The notes beneath the pieces are model-generated. The model did no database searches and was not told the DNA's origin. It saw only the letters and a program-made list of their open reading frames with translations. A DNA stretch of 64,000 nucleotides. Source: Aldrovandia affinis (taxonomy: Eukaryota; Chordata; Actinopteri; Notacanthiformes; Halosauridae). The translations under genes were made by a program, and so were the position numbers. The stretch lies in assembly GCA_029706075.1 (NCBI GenBank), contig JAINUG010000179.1:1200501-1264500 (forward strand), read 5' to 3'. Below, piece after piece: positions 11,241 through 23,540 of this stretch (positions are counted from its first letter, which is position 1; every line of letters starts with the position of its first letter).

Positions 11241-12394
11241 CAAGCTCCTCATATATATAATAAGAATAAAGAATAGAAATGGCTTGTGATGGGAGAAGGC
11301 CACAGAGTGTCTGAAAGTAAAACTGTATTCACAATTCATTCTACACCCACCTGATCGCATACGCACAATAAGATAATTGTTCAAATTCAGAATTGTGTTT
11401 TTATACTGACTGCTAGCTGATGATAAATTGGTCAATAGAAATCCTGCATCCTTTCATTTCATTTTCATTACAAGTTCTAGTAAACAATATGTACAGCGAC
11501 CTCAGAAAGTGCAATACAAAACTGGAATTGTGAAATACCTAGGCAATATCAGCGCTGATAAAATACTGTGTGGTTTCAGGAGTTCTTAAAATTCTCACGC
11601 AAAGAGGAGAGTTGCAATTAAGGCATGCTTTACTAAATCAGACGGAATACTTAATCGACCTAATTGACAAAATCTCCACATTTGTATCACTCTGCTAAGA
11701 TAATATCAGACAAACAAGATCATCCACTAGAGGTGGTTGTGTAGTACAGTATACATCCACTGCCTTTATTGTTAATCGTAAATGGAACATTGCTTAAAAA
11801 ACGTATTACACTTCTTTCCTGTCTTCAACTGGAAAGTGTGTTGCCCCAGCACGTCTCACAGATTTCCCATTCGATTACATGAATTTCACAAAGTTAAGCG
11901 GGGGCACGGAGGCATCTGACAGAAATTTGATTGAGATAGCAAAGAGCAGACTGACACACTGTTGGCCTGAAAAGGAGTGTCAGCCATTGGCTGCCTGCTG
12001 AAACAGCTACATGTAGCTGGGAAATGTTGTGTGACAGCTAGCGCAGAGCAAAGCTGGGTCAAACCAGTCATAATTCATCTGCATTCACTTGTTTCAGAGC
12101 TCATGTTCTTCACCACTCTCCAGCATATAGCTTTTTTGGGGTTTCTGCTCATCTGCAGAATGGACATGAAAATTCACAGGGCTAACTTCAACAAACACAT
12201 TACATGTGACACAGAGCCAAAGTCTAAATAGAGTGTGATTTTTAACAGGAGTTCATCAAGCTACTCAGTTTCTCACAGTAAAATTTCAGCTGGCACTGCT
12301 TGAAAAATGTCCAAAGCTGAGGATGCATCCCATTTAGACACACTCACTTCCCACACTACCTTTTTCAGGAGATCCAAAAATGATGGTAAACTTT
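11241..12394. other. Intergenic; nothing recognised
   Basis: AT-rich sequence with only short open frames. No splice-consistent exon or transposon domain was seen. Confidence 0.4.
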
Positions 12395-12535
12395 TATGTG
12401 AGTGGGCTGCTGGGTGGCTTATCCTGTTAAGGCACTGTTCTAGTGCCCGACGTCTGGTATCTTATGCAGACCATGCCAGTGCCGACTGTGGCCAGCAGCC
12501 CTGCAGGGCAACATCTAATTGGCGGTAGTGAGGCC
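12395..12535 (+). mobile_element. Degraded tRNA-derived SINE fragment
   Basis: It begins CTGGGTGGCTTATCCTGTTA, an A-box-like tRNA head, and contains GTGCCGACTGTGGCC followed by CAGGGCAACATCTAATTGGC. That second block parallels the body of the SINEs at 19158 and 23133 (GGCTCTGGCCGGGAG...GGCAATTGGCTG). No clear B box, tail or duplication remains. Confidence 0.5.
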
Positions 12536-12943
12536 TAAAGGCCTCTACATGCTCGAAGGACAACAACACAACAGCAACACAACCAGGGCTCTGCAACATC
12601 AACGCAACCTTTGCGTCCTACGCAGAGGGGGTTTCAGAGGGTGTCACGGACCTAGCACAAAAATCGAACTCGCAACCGCAGCGCAACCGTTCACGTAGAT
12701 TTATATGAATTTACTAATTAGGAATGACATCAACAGTCTGGGTGATGGCCTAATCATGCTGGGTGTAAGATTGCAAGCTCTTGAAGTCAACATTAAATAG
12801 TTACTTTGTTGAGAGCTTTACCAGAGAAGAGGTTATTTTAAAAGGTTATAAATATGCCTAAAGGTACAGCCAATGTACAGAATATCGGGGAGGTGCATTT
12901 TGGTCATCCTGTGCAGACAAACAGAATGTGGCTCAGCCTAACC

Positions 12944-13308
12944 ATCCATCCATCCATCCATTGTCTAAGCCGCTTATTCCTGGTCAGGGTCGCGGGGGGG
13001 TGCTGGAGCCTATCCCAGCATGCGTTCCGGGCGAGAGGCAGGAATACACCCTGGACAGGTCGCCAATCCATCGCAGGGCACACACACCATTCACTCACAC
13101 ACTCATACCTACGGGCAATTTAGACTCTCCAATTAGCCTAACGTGCATGTCTTTGGACTGTGGGAGGAAACCGGAGTACCCGGAGGAAACCCACGCGGAC
13201 ACGGGGAGAACATGCAAACTCCACACAGAAAGGCCCCCGGCCTGGATTCGAACCCGAGACCTTCTTGCTGTGAGGCGACAGCGCTACCCACTGCACCACC
13301 GTGCCGCC
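12944..13308 (-). mobile_element. Full-length tRNA-headed SINE with (TGGA)n tail, 12-bp target-site duplication
   Basis: Read on the minus strand it starts GGGCGGCACGGTGGTGCAGTG (A box), has B box GGGTTCGAATCC, then the widespread fish sequence with cttccaccggtt-like 'ggtttcctcc', 'tgtccagggtgtattcctgcc' and 'cccgcgaccctgaccagg' blocks, and ends in (TGGA)n. Flanks CTCAGCCTAACC at 12932-12943 and 13309-13320 are identical, so the insertion is intact and fairly young. A tail of short repeats rather than poly(A) implies mobilisation by an L2-type LINE; the partner is an inference. Confidence 0.9.
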
Positions 13309-13320
13309 CTCAGCCTAACC

Positions 13321-15261
13321 TAAATTCTTTATTCTAACCTAAACAATTAATCAATTAATCTTTAAAAAACAAAACAGCAAAATGTGGTGTATGACAGAGA
13401 ATACAAAATGGGCATTTAGATTTTTCCTCTTTCAAATCGTTATTAAAACTTTTGAGATATGGGCTTATTTTAACAGCATAAAACTATAAGAATTATGAAA
13501 GAAATGAAACACGATTCAGTAAGCCTAACAATGAAAACAATATTCCTTTTGAAATGAAAAGGGCTGTCCAACAGCGGAGGCTTGACAACTTGAAAAAAAA
13601 AGAAGGAAAGCCTACCTCCTAACTTGAGAAGGGTCCAGCGGCAGACACTAAGACCTCAAAAACTTCAGGGAACGCCCTTGCATCTTGCTTTAACCTATGT
13701 AAAGCTGGCTCAGGGCTTAATTTACTCTGTTTATTTAAATATTGTTTACTCAGTAGAGGAAAGCTACTAAGCCATGTGTAGTTTACTTCATATGTTAGCT
13801 AGAATCAGTTAGATCTGCAATCGAGATGGCAAGTAGCCTTGGTTTGTGTCCACCATCACTGTAATATGCAATTTGTAAACACCACTGCACTGAATGAAAG
13901 AGATTTGTCATTGCATGCCAGTGCCGCTTTTCCCTTTGTTTCTTTCTGTATTGTTTCATTTTTAGAACTTTTCCCTGACATTTATGTTGATCAGTTCCTT
14001 GGAGATGTAATGAATACCATTTCCATTTAGTTTTTTTCCATTTATCTTTATTGTTTTATCTGGTAAGCTTTCATTCATAGATAAGGTTACAATATTTATC
14101 ATACTGAAATTCTTACATTTTCCAGTTAATACAAATGCAAATCTAGTCTTAATAATTGTGCTTAAAAGGTACAATAGTACATTATATGTGAAGTCTTTGA
14201 CAAGCCAGGATTTGGAAAGAGTGTTTTGGAGTGTTTTTGTGTATGAAATTGGATTGTTTTGAGGACCCCCTTTGGATTGACTACTGACTGGATTACGGAA
14301 CTGAACTGGATTTTGGAATTGGATTACGGACATTGACAACGAGTAGGATTGTGGACTTTGTGTTTGTATTCCCCCGCCCTTTGTTTTGTATAGTGTTTGT
14401 CAAGATTATTAGTTTAAATCATTGTTTTGTTTTGAATACTGCCTCCTCCATGTTCTTGAACTTGCCTACGCCCTCTGCAAGGTCCGTGAGTGTCGCCCAA
14501 CCCCTGGGGACACCACAGCACATCGTTTTTCTTATGTGAAAGGGTTTTATTCTTTCCATTTGAACTACAGAAAATGGAGTACATAATTGGACGCCGAAGG
14601 CGATACTGTGAGCGATACCCTGGGTTTGGTAGCCGGTGTTGGCCAGACAGCTATCAGTTCGACTGTACATGCAGTTTCTTCTGCACGACGAACATAAATG
14701 AAACAGACCTAGTTGCAGTTGTGAGTTTGTTATTTATTGTTTTCCATTTAACAATGACATGAAGTTAGAAGAAAATAAACATTGTTTTTTAAGTTGAAAA
14801 GCCTACAAATAAGGAAAAAAGAGATGGTAAAATAAAACACTTTCTTTTAACAATGTAGGTCTCAAAATATAAACTCAAATCATGAAAATAACAAATTAAT
14901 GTGCGCCTTGTTTTTCCCCTCTGATTCGCATGCCAACTTTTCCACACCTACCTTTGAGAAGCGCTCCTGGCGCAGCGCGCAAAACTGTCATCCGTGTGAG
15001 GAAATTTGCTATACCGTTAGCGCACTGGTATTTAAAGGGATAGAAAATAGGTGTTCTGATTGGCCATTATGAAACCAAACCCCCACCACACCCACATGTA
15101 TTTAAAAAAGTTAATCCAACCTCTTTTACAACTGTGCCAGAGGTGCGCTATCTGTCCTAAATCACAAAATTACAGAAATTGCGTTAGACACGCCCTAAAG
15201 CCCCACCGTATTCGCTTTGCGTCTGCGTAACCGACACCATCCTAATTCACCAAAATAGGGC
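13321..15261. other. Intergenic; no gene recognised
   Basis: The stretch 14200-14560 (TTTGGATTGACTACTGACTGG and following, then CCCCCGCCCTTTG) has the look of a retroelement 3' region but no coding domain, so I leave it unassigned. The 90-codon open frame at 14490 has no recognisable family. Confidence 0.35.
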
Positions 15262-15366
15262 CCTTAGAGTATTCAAGTCCAGGCTTGATGTAGTACTGGA
15301 TATTCTTCAGACTAGGAAATGAGGAGACAGGATGGGCCGAACGGCCTGTTCTCGTCATTATGCATT
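15262..15366 (+). mobile_element. Terminal 3' fragment of a CR1/Rex1-like LINE
   Basis: It reads 'gtattcaagtccaggcttga', 'gtagtactggatattctt', 'gatgggccgaacggcc' and ends CATTATG-CATTATGTTCTT. These match, inverted, the 3' ends at 61705-61800 and 62592-62700. It is severely 5'-truncated, the usual outcome of target-primed reverse transcription. Confidence 0.75.
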
Positions 15367-18300
15367 ATGTTCTTCTTAACAAATTTTCACGGAAAATGTC
15401 CACAAATAGCCAAAAGATGAAGGTTTCCCTTATGTACTCTCAGTTCTACATGGCTTCAATCAGAGCAGCAGATTTCCACCTTTCACATTTGCTTCGAAAC
15501 CCAATTGCCATTCTTTTATCGATGCCAGCTGAAAATGATGAAATTTCCCTGCATAAAATAATGAATTTGCTTCAAATTGAAATGGCCCTAACAGCAGGGG
15601 TGTGTAATCAAACGTCTACTCTTCCATTTATTTTTCGGCCTCTAAACTGACTCTGCTCTTGTAAAAATTGGAAAATGTTCCTTTCACTTTATAATTTGGG
15701 TGCAATGTAAAACCAGCTGTTTTAAGTTAGACCACCAAGCATTTTTGATCAAATGTATTATATAACAAATAGTACATGTCTTGGACACAATTAGGCTCTG
15801 TTCCAGATTATTGTTATTTGGTTGAACTTTTTAGCAAAAACAATCTTCCTTTCAGCCTCTTCAGTATGGTGGTTAGAAAATGGATTTGACAATCTCTTCC
15901 TTGACTGACCTAATATTATTGTTACTGATTACATTGTTAAGAGAGCCCAGCTCACTGTGATGTTCACCAGTTTATCTGCTAGACAGCTTAATCAATGGCT
16001 ATGTTAAACCAATCTGTGGCTTGCCATTGAAGTATCATCAGTATCTACTCTGCTTTTTACAATAATGAGACTCAATCTAATAGGCTCTATTTGCAATGGC
16101 CAAATATAAGTGCAGTACTGTATATTATTCAAGGATGTTACTCAAGGACAAGCATTGGTTGGAAGCTTCAATTGAGAGTAATCCTTAGTATGTAATATCT
16201 TTTGCCCATAATAAAAACTATAATGATAATGACTTTGTTCTATATACACATTTACTGGGTATGGAAAGCTTCCTAGTATATAATATAATATGGTGATTTT
16301 TAGTCAGCTTCATCAAGCTGCCGTTAGTTAGCCTGATGTCTTGTTCTGCCCCTACTGTAAATATATATTTAGTTGAATGGGCAGGTGTAATTGCTGTTTC
16401 TTTGCTCTGTCTATTTTGTGGCAGCTGTATAAATTATATATTAAAAAATAAGAGCTGGGGGTCCAAATAAATATGAAACTTCCAGCTGAGAGCTTTTGTA
16501 TGGATAATCTGACACCAATGGAGAAAAAACCCTCATGTGGCATATTCCCAGGCAGCAGACCTCAGGTTAACATTAATCATCTGTGACAGGAAGCTGCATA
16601 AAAATGAATGCCACCTACAGCATAATGTATTTAAAAAGTAATGTTAGGTGGGATGCTTGTCTGGGATAATTGTCTCATTGCAAGGTGAAAGACTCATTTA
16701 CCAAGAGAGAGCAAAGTCTCAGAAATAAGAAAATAAATGAACATAGACATCAATAAATATTGGCTATAAATTTTTTTAATTTTTTTCCATTACGCCAACA
16801 GCAGCCATCACGATACATGAATAACAAAATTTAAAACTACATTACGTAAAAATTAAAAATAAATAAAAAAGGGACACAACACTCCGCCTATGAATGGCAA
16901 CCTCAGGCAAATACATACTGGTCACATTAGATTGGGCTTATAAGATTCTGTGAAGAACTTTGATGGGATAGTCACTGCCCATCAATCCCCTGACTGATTG
17001 AACAATTGAATGATTGCCCACCAAGGGCCCATATTTGTCCGCCACTCCTACTTGTCCATATCCCGGAAGAGTGCGAGGCACTTGGCAGCGGAGAGGAAGG
17101 TCACTGTTACGGTTGGCCATACTTTGACCTGAATGATTGCTAAACGGCAGATGCTTGATTGCCAATTGACGCCACCCTGGGAACGTGTGGTCGGGCAATT
17201 TGTGTTTTTCAGCTGGCTTCTTCCTGACCTTGTCTGGCCATGCCCCGTCTGGAGTATAAAAGAAGCGGAGCCACGGTTTTGAAACACTCTTGCTTCTTTT
17301 GACTTTATGTTGACCAGCTGTGTATTCTTGCTTTTTGGAAAACTTTTGCAAATATTTTTGACCCTGCTTGTTTGTCCGTTTTCTTTAACAATCCTTTTAT
17401 ACACTTTTGGTAGTTAGGGAAGCTTAGAGTAGGGATAGGCAGTCTGCGAAAGAGAAACAACATTATGATTGTTTAATTGTTCGATTGTGTTTAGTGTCCT
17501 GAGTGTTTCCACCTGTGTCTTGTTTCGCCCCTTGCTGCCTGTTTTCATTAGTCTGGGCTCTGGCTTGTGTTTGTTTCCTGGTGTTAGTTAGCATTTGTGG
17601 GGGGTTTGCCCAGCTGTTCTGAGTTTAGACCTTGCTTCTCATGTTTGATTTTTGTGCAGTGTTTTACTTAGTTCTGTCAGTAAACAATCAGTTTATTTTT
17701 GGATTCCTGCCTCCTGCCATCTCTGCACTTGGGTCCTATCATCCAGCCTTCGTTTCAAGGTTAGATTATGGACTCATTTGCGATTCACCCTCTTGTGCAA
17801 CTATTCCCTCATTAGACCACCAGCAAAGCATTTGGTCATACTGTGGGCTATACTGTTTTAGGGCTACCACAACATTTATTTAAAAATAGTTACTGAATGT
17901 GGAAAACATTAAATGGGAGAAAAATACTTTCCAAAACATAAAATCTACCCCTGGAAAAGATTATCTTAACTTCTATTTCAATTAGTCAATGGCTAGCTAC
18001 TAATTTTTCCATGAATAAAGTCAATACTTATGATTATGGCCTGGAGAAAATCTCGTATTGATCTTGCATGTGTTTCAGTCATCCAGCACCAAGGGGTCGA
18101 TGGAGTCTCTATTTTAAGCAATGTATCAAATAATCTAAATTAATTGTGACAACCTCAGTTAATCATTCAATTACCACTTAAGCACATGAGAAGTATGACA
18201 GCACAATGTTTGTCTGTTGATGCTTATCACGTGCCATATGTGTGTTAGACAATGCTGCAATAAATTAAAAAGTCCACAAAGACCATATAAAGTATTTTTT

Positions 18301-19144
18301 ATTTGAAGATGTGGGAAATGTTGATATTAAACTATGTTGTTAAAAAATAGTGTAAGACATGTATCCATTCATCAGTTCCTCAGGTTTATTTTAACAGTTA
18401 TATTTAGTACATTTTGTCCTCCAGACACTCAAATCACTGGTTGACGTCAATCAAACTCTTGCCATGTATCGCAGAGAGAGGGCATTTCTCCAATGCTTCC
18501 GCTAAATAATTTTAAATCATGTCGCCGCTCACTGCGGTTTCCCCTTATGCTTTTTTCAGTAGCTTCCTCCTGGCCTTGTCCATCTCAAACTTTGTGTTTG
18601 TGTGGTTTTAAAGTAAAGTTCACCCAAATTCTATGCAATATCATTGTATTTCCATTGAATACCATGTACTACGCATCCAAAGAATAGTTTTGAGTGAATT
18701 TGCTGTCTACAGTAATAGCAAATTCACCGGATAGAATGTGCAAAAACAGTGTTCATGTACCCATGCATGGTCGAAATTGCATGCCAAAATGATTTCCCAA
18801 TAACTTCTAACCAAGTCGTTCATGTGATTCATTTGGAAATTTAACTTGTTGTATTGACATCTTAGTTGATATTATTTTTGCAGAAAGAAGCACAGTTTCA
18901 AAAAGTTCACAAGAACAGCTAAATTAAACTAAATTGTTGAATTTTTCAGTAGTCCAATTTCAAAATATTTTTCTAAGCTACTATTAAAGGCTATCATTCG
19001 ATAGTATATACATGTTCAACTTCCAAATCAACCACATGACTGAGGGGCTAATTTATACTGGGAGGTATGTTACTGGGAGGTAATTATGGCATGCAATTTC
19101 AAGATACTTGCAGGTACATAGAGGCCCTTGTTTTCTAGCTAGAA
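15367..19144. other. Intergenic; no gene recognised
   Basis: Long AT-rich stretch. The 137-codon minus-strand frame at 16938-17351 overlaps a rival frame and has no homology I recognise. The stretch 17480-17720, rich in TTGTGTTTG/CCTG blocks, looks retroelement-like but has no diagnostic domain. Confidence 0.35.
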
Positions 19145-19157
19145 ATTGGTGGATTTG

Positions 19158-19535
19158 AGGGCCTCCCGTGTGGTCTAGTGGTTTCAACGTCCGACGCTGG
19201 CCACGGAGACCGGGGTTCGATTCCCCGTCGTTCCAGAGTCGGCTCTGGCCGGGAGTGCCATCGGGGCGGCAATTGGCTGTCCGCCCCAGGGAGGGGGGAA
19301 GGAAGCTGACACAGTTTGCTGCGCACAGGAATGGTTCTGGGGTACTGGAATTACAGTTGACAGCTCGGCGAGTGCTGTCTTGGAGGAGGCAGCACTTTGC
19401 CTTTGTCACTGCCAGTCACAGGACTACGGCAGCGAACTACGAGGGAGGGGATTGAACTAAGCATAGCGAGAGTAATTGGCTACCAAATTGGGAGAAAAAC
19501 GGGTAAAATCGGAAAAATTAAATGTTAAAAAATTT
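19158..19535 (+). mobile_element. tRNA-derived SINE with 13-bp target-site duplication
   Basis: It starts GGGCCTCCCGTGTGGTCTAG (A box) and has a well kept B box GGGTTCGATTCCC at about 19214. The body reads 'ggctctggccgggagtgcca' and 'aattggctgtccgccccagg', ending with 'aattgggagaaaaacgggta' and an A-rich tail. The flanks ATTGGTGGATTTG at 19145-19157 and 19536-19548 are identical. Short open frames across it are artefacts of the repeat. Confidence 0.92.
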
Positions 19536-19548
19536 ATTGGTGGATTTG

Positions 19549-22489
19549 CTGTTTCTGTACATTTTTTCACGTTTCATACCTTCTCCACACTTACCATGAA
19601 CAGCATCATTTTATTGTTTTATACCGATGAACACCTTATAATTATTCTATAATTGTATGAATAGTCATGTCCGTGCTGATTGCTGAACTTGGAGTGCCTA
19701 CAGGATAATTGCTAAAATTCAGCTTGACAGCCAAGATGGTCACATGCTCGAGATTTTCCCTGGGCCGTACTTACGACTTAGGGCTTCTCATTATTTGCCA
19801 TGCCAAATGATGAATGTATTTCCCATTGAATTTGACCTTCATATAATTGCACTGTCTTAGCTGCTTGGGTCAATGGCAGGAGCATTAATTCATTTGCAAA
19901 ACATGCATTTTCATTAATTTTTCTTGGAAGTTCATGCATCTATTTTCTTTTCAAGTTCAATTATTTATTGACTGCCAACAAACCTTTTGTTTTCCCTGCC
20001 TGGTTGATGAAGAATGTTCATACCTTGAATGATTTGTTTGATGCACAAGGCCTTCAGGTACATCTAAATCTCCTCTCTGGCCCTTATGGAGTTCCATGGA
20101 ACAGTCTCATTGAGTCTCTCAATTCTTGTCTTTCACTTAATTTCATTCAGATTGTGGTTTTTTCTTTATAATACATTTAAAAATACTAAAAATACCCCTA
20201 TTTGAATGATGCCTGTTTAGGACAGAAGGCTGTATGCTCTCGATGTCAATTGTGATTGAATTGAATGTTGTTATACATTATATATATATATATATATGTA
20301 GCATATTTTTTTGTACTCCAAAGATTTAGCGCATCAGTTAATGCATTTTTTAATTTGTGCACAGGGTCTATTATTGCCTTGTTGTATTATTGACTCATTA
20401 TTTCCATTTTAAAATGAGTTTGAGGTAGGAGGTCTCCAAATACATGCTCTGGGAGCATCATGTTTTCTCTGAAAATGCTCTTCTGGATGTTAGGTGTGGA
20501 TGTACCCGCATGTCTGGTGTTGTTCCTTTTCAGGAACGACACCGAAATTCAATTGAATTTACTCAATAGATGTCATTTACTGGCAGGGTTGACCTCTTCT
20601 AAGAAATTGATCTGATGGGTTGGGTGGAGCCTGCTATTGATTTGAAATCAGTTTGGTTGTGCTATTTTTTATATTTTGGTTTTGGAATGGTCGACGGCGA
20701 GGGTGAACAGGGCAAGCTATCCAACTCTGAATCACTGGTTGGGTTCTGTGCACTTTGTAATCAGATATAATTCACCATATATACTATATACACTCAAATT
20801 CTAATTAAATATTGCACTATTTACATGCACTGCAGTTGGTACAGTGTACATGCAGTTGTTCTAATGTATGTTAGAAACATTTTAGTTCCATATTTGAAAA
20901 TATTTTAGGGGTGGGTCACAGGAAATATATTCATTTGTTCATTTTATTGGGGGTTGAAAAGTTTGGGAACCACTGTACATGATTACACATATTTTAAATG
21001 ACAAATAGACTCAAGCATCCATAAAATTCAGCATCATCTCTATTTACTGTCCCCAGAAACAGGCAGGATTACTTCTTTACATTTTTTTTTTTTTTTTTCC
21101 CCACACAGGAAAAGCTGAAAATGCCACACTTTTCATGATAGATCAGAGAAGCAGTCTTCAAAGGTATATACACCTACTGTACTTTAGAGATTATTTAAAT
21201 AATGACGTGGTTCACGTTCACTCACTCAACCTATTGTACCTTGCGAGACAAGGCTCCTGTTGCTAGGGGTGATGCGACACTTTGTTGAGACTTCAGAGTA
21301 CAGTCTGCCTCTAAAGGCTGGGCCTGATTCAATGAACAAGCCATGCTACATCTGAGTGTGACACATTTCAGTCATTGCACAGGAAATGGGGTGCCTCAAA
21401 CTTTGTGTTTCCCCCATCGATGGAGTGCTTTTATTTTCATTGGATGCATTTGCATTGCATGACTCTGGCCAGCAATCATAGCTGTGAAGTCTAGTGGAGA
21501 GTGGGGGAAATGGCTTGTCAAAGTTCATAAAGCAACAGACAATTCCATCTGGTGACAAACACAGACTACATTTAGTGAGCTTCCTCCCTGGAGAGACATC
21601 AGTAATTCCTATATTTAATCAACATAGAAAGGACCTGCCACGGTTAGCACATTGGCATTTAACAAGATTAAAAGGGTCTGTCCAATTACTATTCTCACTG
21701 GGCCCTCTGGCCACTGAGCATAGAGATAGGATATTTTAGCACGTACTTGCTCTCCAGAATAATGCAGAGACAGGCAGATGTGGTTCATACCAATTCATTG
21801 CACAGTTGGAATAAACATCATTGGGTGTGCCATTGTGTCTGTCCAGTGATATCACTTCAAAGTGTATATCTCTACATATACGTGTCTATCTCTATGGTCG
21901 TCTGGAGATACATTTAGGTAGATTAATTTGGAGATGGTCCCTAGAGCAGGGGCTATATCATTGAATGGTGGATTGTGCTAATTGACTACTGATGCAGTGC
22001 ACCTGTGGGAGGTGTAAACTGGGGTGGGGGAAAGCAAAATAAATAGGCACACCTGAGGAAGAGATGAAAGAGGAATTGGAGCAAGGCAAGGCAAGGGACA
22101 GCCCAGTATGGGTGTACCCCACACCATAAGGAACGTGTTCCCGCTGAGCTAATTGTTGTCCTGTGGTGTGAATGTGTGCATTTGCATCAGATTTCTTTTT
22201 TTTCCACTGGGGGGGATGTTGAATGTTCTTTTAAGGAATTAGCCTGTATGCCTTTCATATTTGAACAAATTCTGGATTTATTTAGCAATAAAATAATTAA
22301 GCTATTGCCTTTACTTCACTTACAGGCAACGGTCTTCATTTTATTAGCTTGAATTTAATTAATATAATAGCTTAATTAGTATCCAGGCCAGTGTGTATAT
22401 TAAAGGCTCCATAATAACTCAAAACTTGTGTAGCAATTGCGCATTTGGTTTTGCTGGGAAATCTAGCAGGCTGCGCTGTGAGAAGGGAG
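19549..22489. other. Intergenic; no gene recognised
   Basis: AT-rich. It contains a (TA)n run at about 20279-20297, a poly(T) run near 21080-21098, and an isolated hAT-like terminus AAGTTTGGGAACCACTG at about 20965-20982 that has no matching left end nearby. Nothing coding was recognised. Confidence 0.4.
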
Positions 22490-22929
22490 CCCATCTTTAG
22501 AGATCGGCAAGACATGTTTGCAGAAAATTAGGAGTGGCTTATAAGCCATTATCGATCGCCAAGAGAGGTTCTGACTCTCTGCAATTCCCCGGAGCTACAG
22601 CTAAGAAGGCAGACCACCTGTTCGCACCCAATTCCCCCCATATTTAGGTCCTCTCCACCATCAGCTTCCTAGCCATCTGGACCTTTCAGTGGGAAATGGG
22701 AGACAGGACTGGGATATCCCAAGCATCAACCAGTCGCACACTCCCCAAAGTGCTGAATGGCATCATACGGCTGCTTCCTGATCACGTTCAATTTCCCTAC
22801 AGTATGGAGCACCAGACAGCAGTGAAGAGGGGGTTCCATGGCATTGCTTTAATTCTGAACACAATCGGAGCTATAGATTGTATACATGTGCGCATCAAAT
22901 CACCATTGCACATACATAAATTTAAATAA
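22490..22929 (+). pseudogene. PIF/Harbinger transposase relic (HARBI1-like)
   Basis: Broken frames upstream read FRDRQDMFAEN, WLISHYRSPREVL and LCNSPEL. An open 77-codon frame (22696-22929) reads GDRTGISQASTSRTLPKVLNGII and later GIALILNTIGAIDCIHVRIKSP. This is the N-terminal half and the first catalytic block (GAIDC.H, the first Asp of the DDE triad) of a Harbinger transposase. The later catalytic residues are missing, and frameshifts separate the segments, so it is dead. No terminal inverted repeats were identified. Confidence 0.85.
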
Positions 22930-23132
22930 TTACCATTCGATCAATGTGCAACTGATTAGCAACTTCTAAAAAAAAAAAAATAAAAGCATTGTTCAATTAG
23001 TGTAATTTGTCTGTTCTGTTTTATCAAGCTTCTTATAAAATGATTATTAGCCTATATTGATAACGACAATCGTTTAGGAACTTGTCAATAAAATTGATTA
23101 AGCGAAGCATTCACGTTAAAAGGTCAAATTTG

Positions 23133-23525
23133 GGCCTCCCGGGTGGTGTAGCGGTAGAACGTCCAATGCTGCCCACTGCGATCGGGGTTCGATTCCACCA
23201 GGTTGTGCCAGTTTCGGCTCTGGCTGGGAGTGCCACTAGGGGGCTGCAATTGGCTGTCCACCCCAGGGAGGGGGGAGGGATAAAAGCCGAGTTAGCTCGC
23301 AGCATACTGTACATGAGTGGTCCTGTGTATTACGGTGACAGGGTTTGGCGGGTGCCACCTCGGAGGAGGCAGTGCAGTGCAGCGCTCACTTCCAGTCTCG
23401 GGACTACGGCAACAAGTTCTTATATGAGGGAGGGGATAATTGACATGAAAAAGAGAGGATATAATTGGATACTAAATTGGGAGAAAAAAATGGCAATAAA
23501 CAGCAAAAATAGAAAATCCCCCCAA
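23133..23525 (+). mobile_element. tRNA-derived SINE with 15-bp target-site duplication
   Basis: It starts GGCCTCCCGGGTGGTGTAGC (A box) and has B box GGGTTCGATTCC. The body and end ('tggctgtccaccccaggg', 'actaaattgggagaaaaaa') match the SINE at 19158. The flanks AAAAGGTCAAATTTG at 23118-23132 and 23526-23540 are identical. The 155-codon open frame across it is spurious. Confidence 0.92.
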
Positions 23526-23540
23526 AAAAGGTCAAATTTG

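Noticed and set aside
16938..17404. Two overlapping minus-strand frames of 137 and 118 codons.
   Set aside because: They overlap in different frames, match no family, and have no supporting splice or promoter signal.
19053..19455. Open frames of 95 and 118 codons across 19.1-19.4 kb.
   Set aside because: They fall inside a tRNA-derived SINE with clear duplications.
20940..20983. An isolated hAT-like terminus (AAGTTTGGGAACCACTG).
   Set aside because: No opposite end or target-site duplication was found, so no element boundaries can be given.
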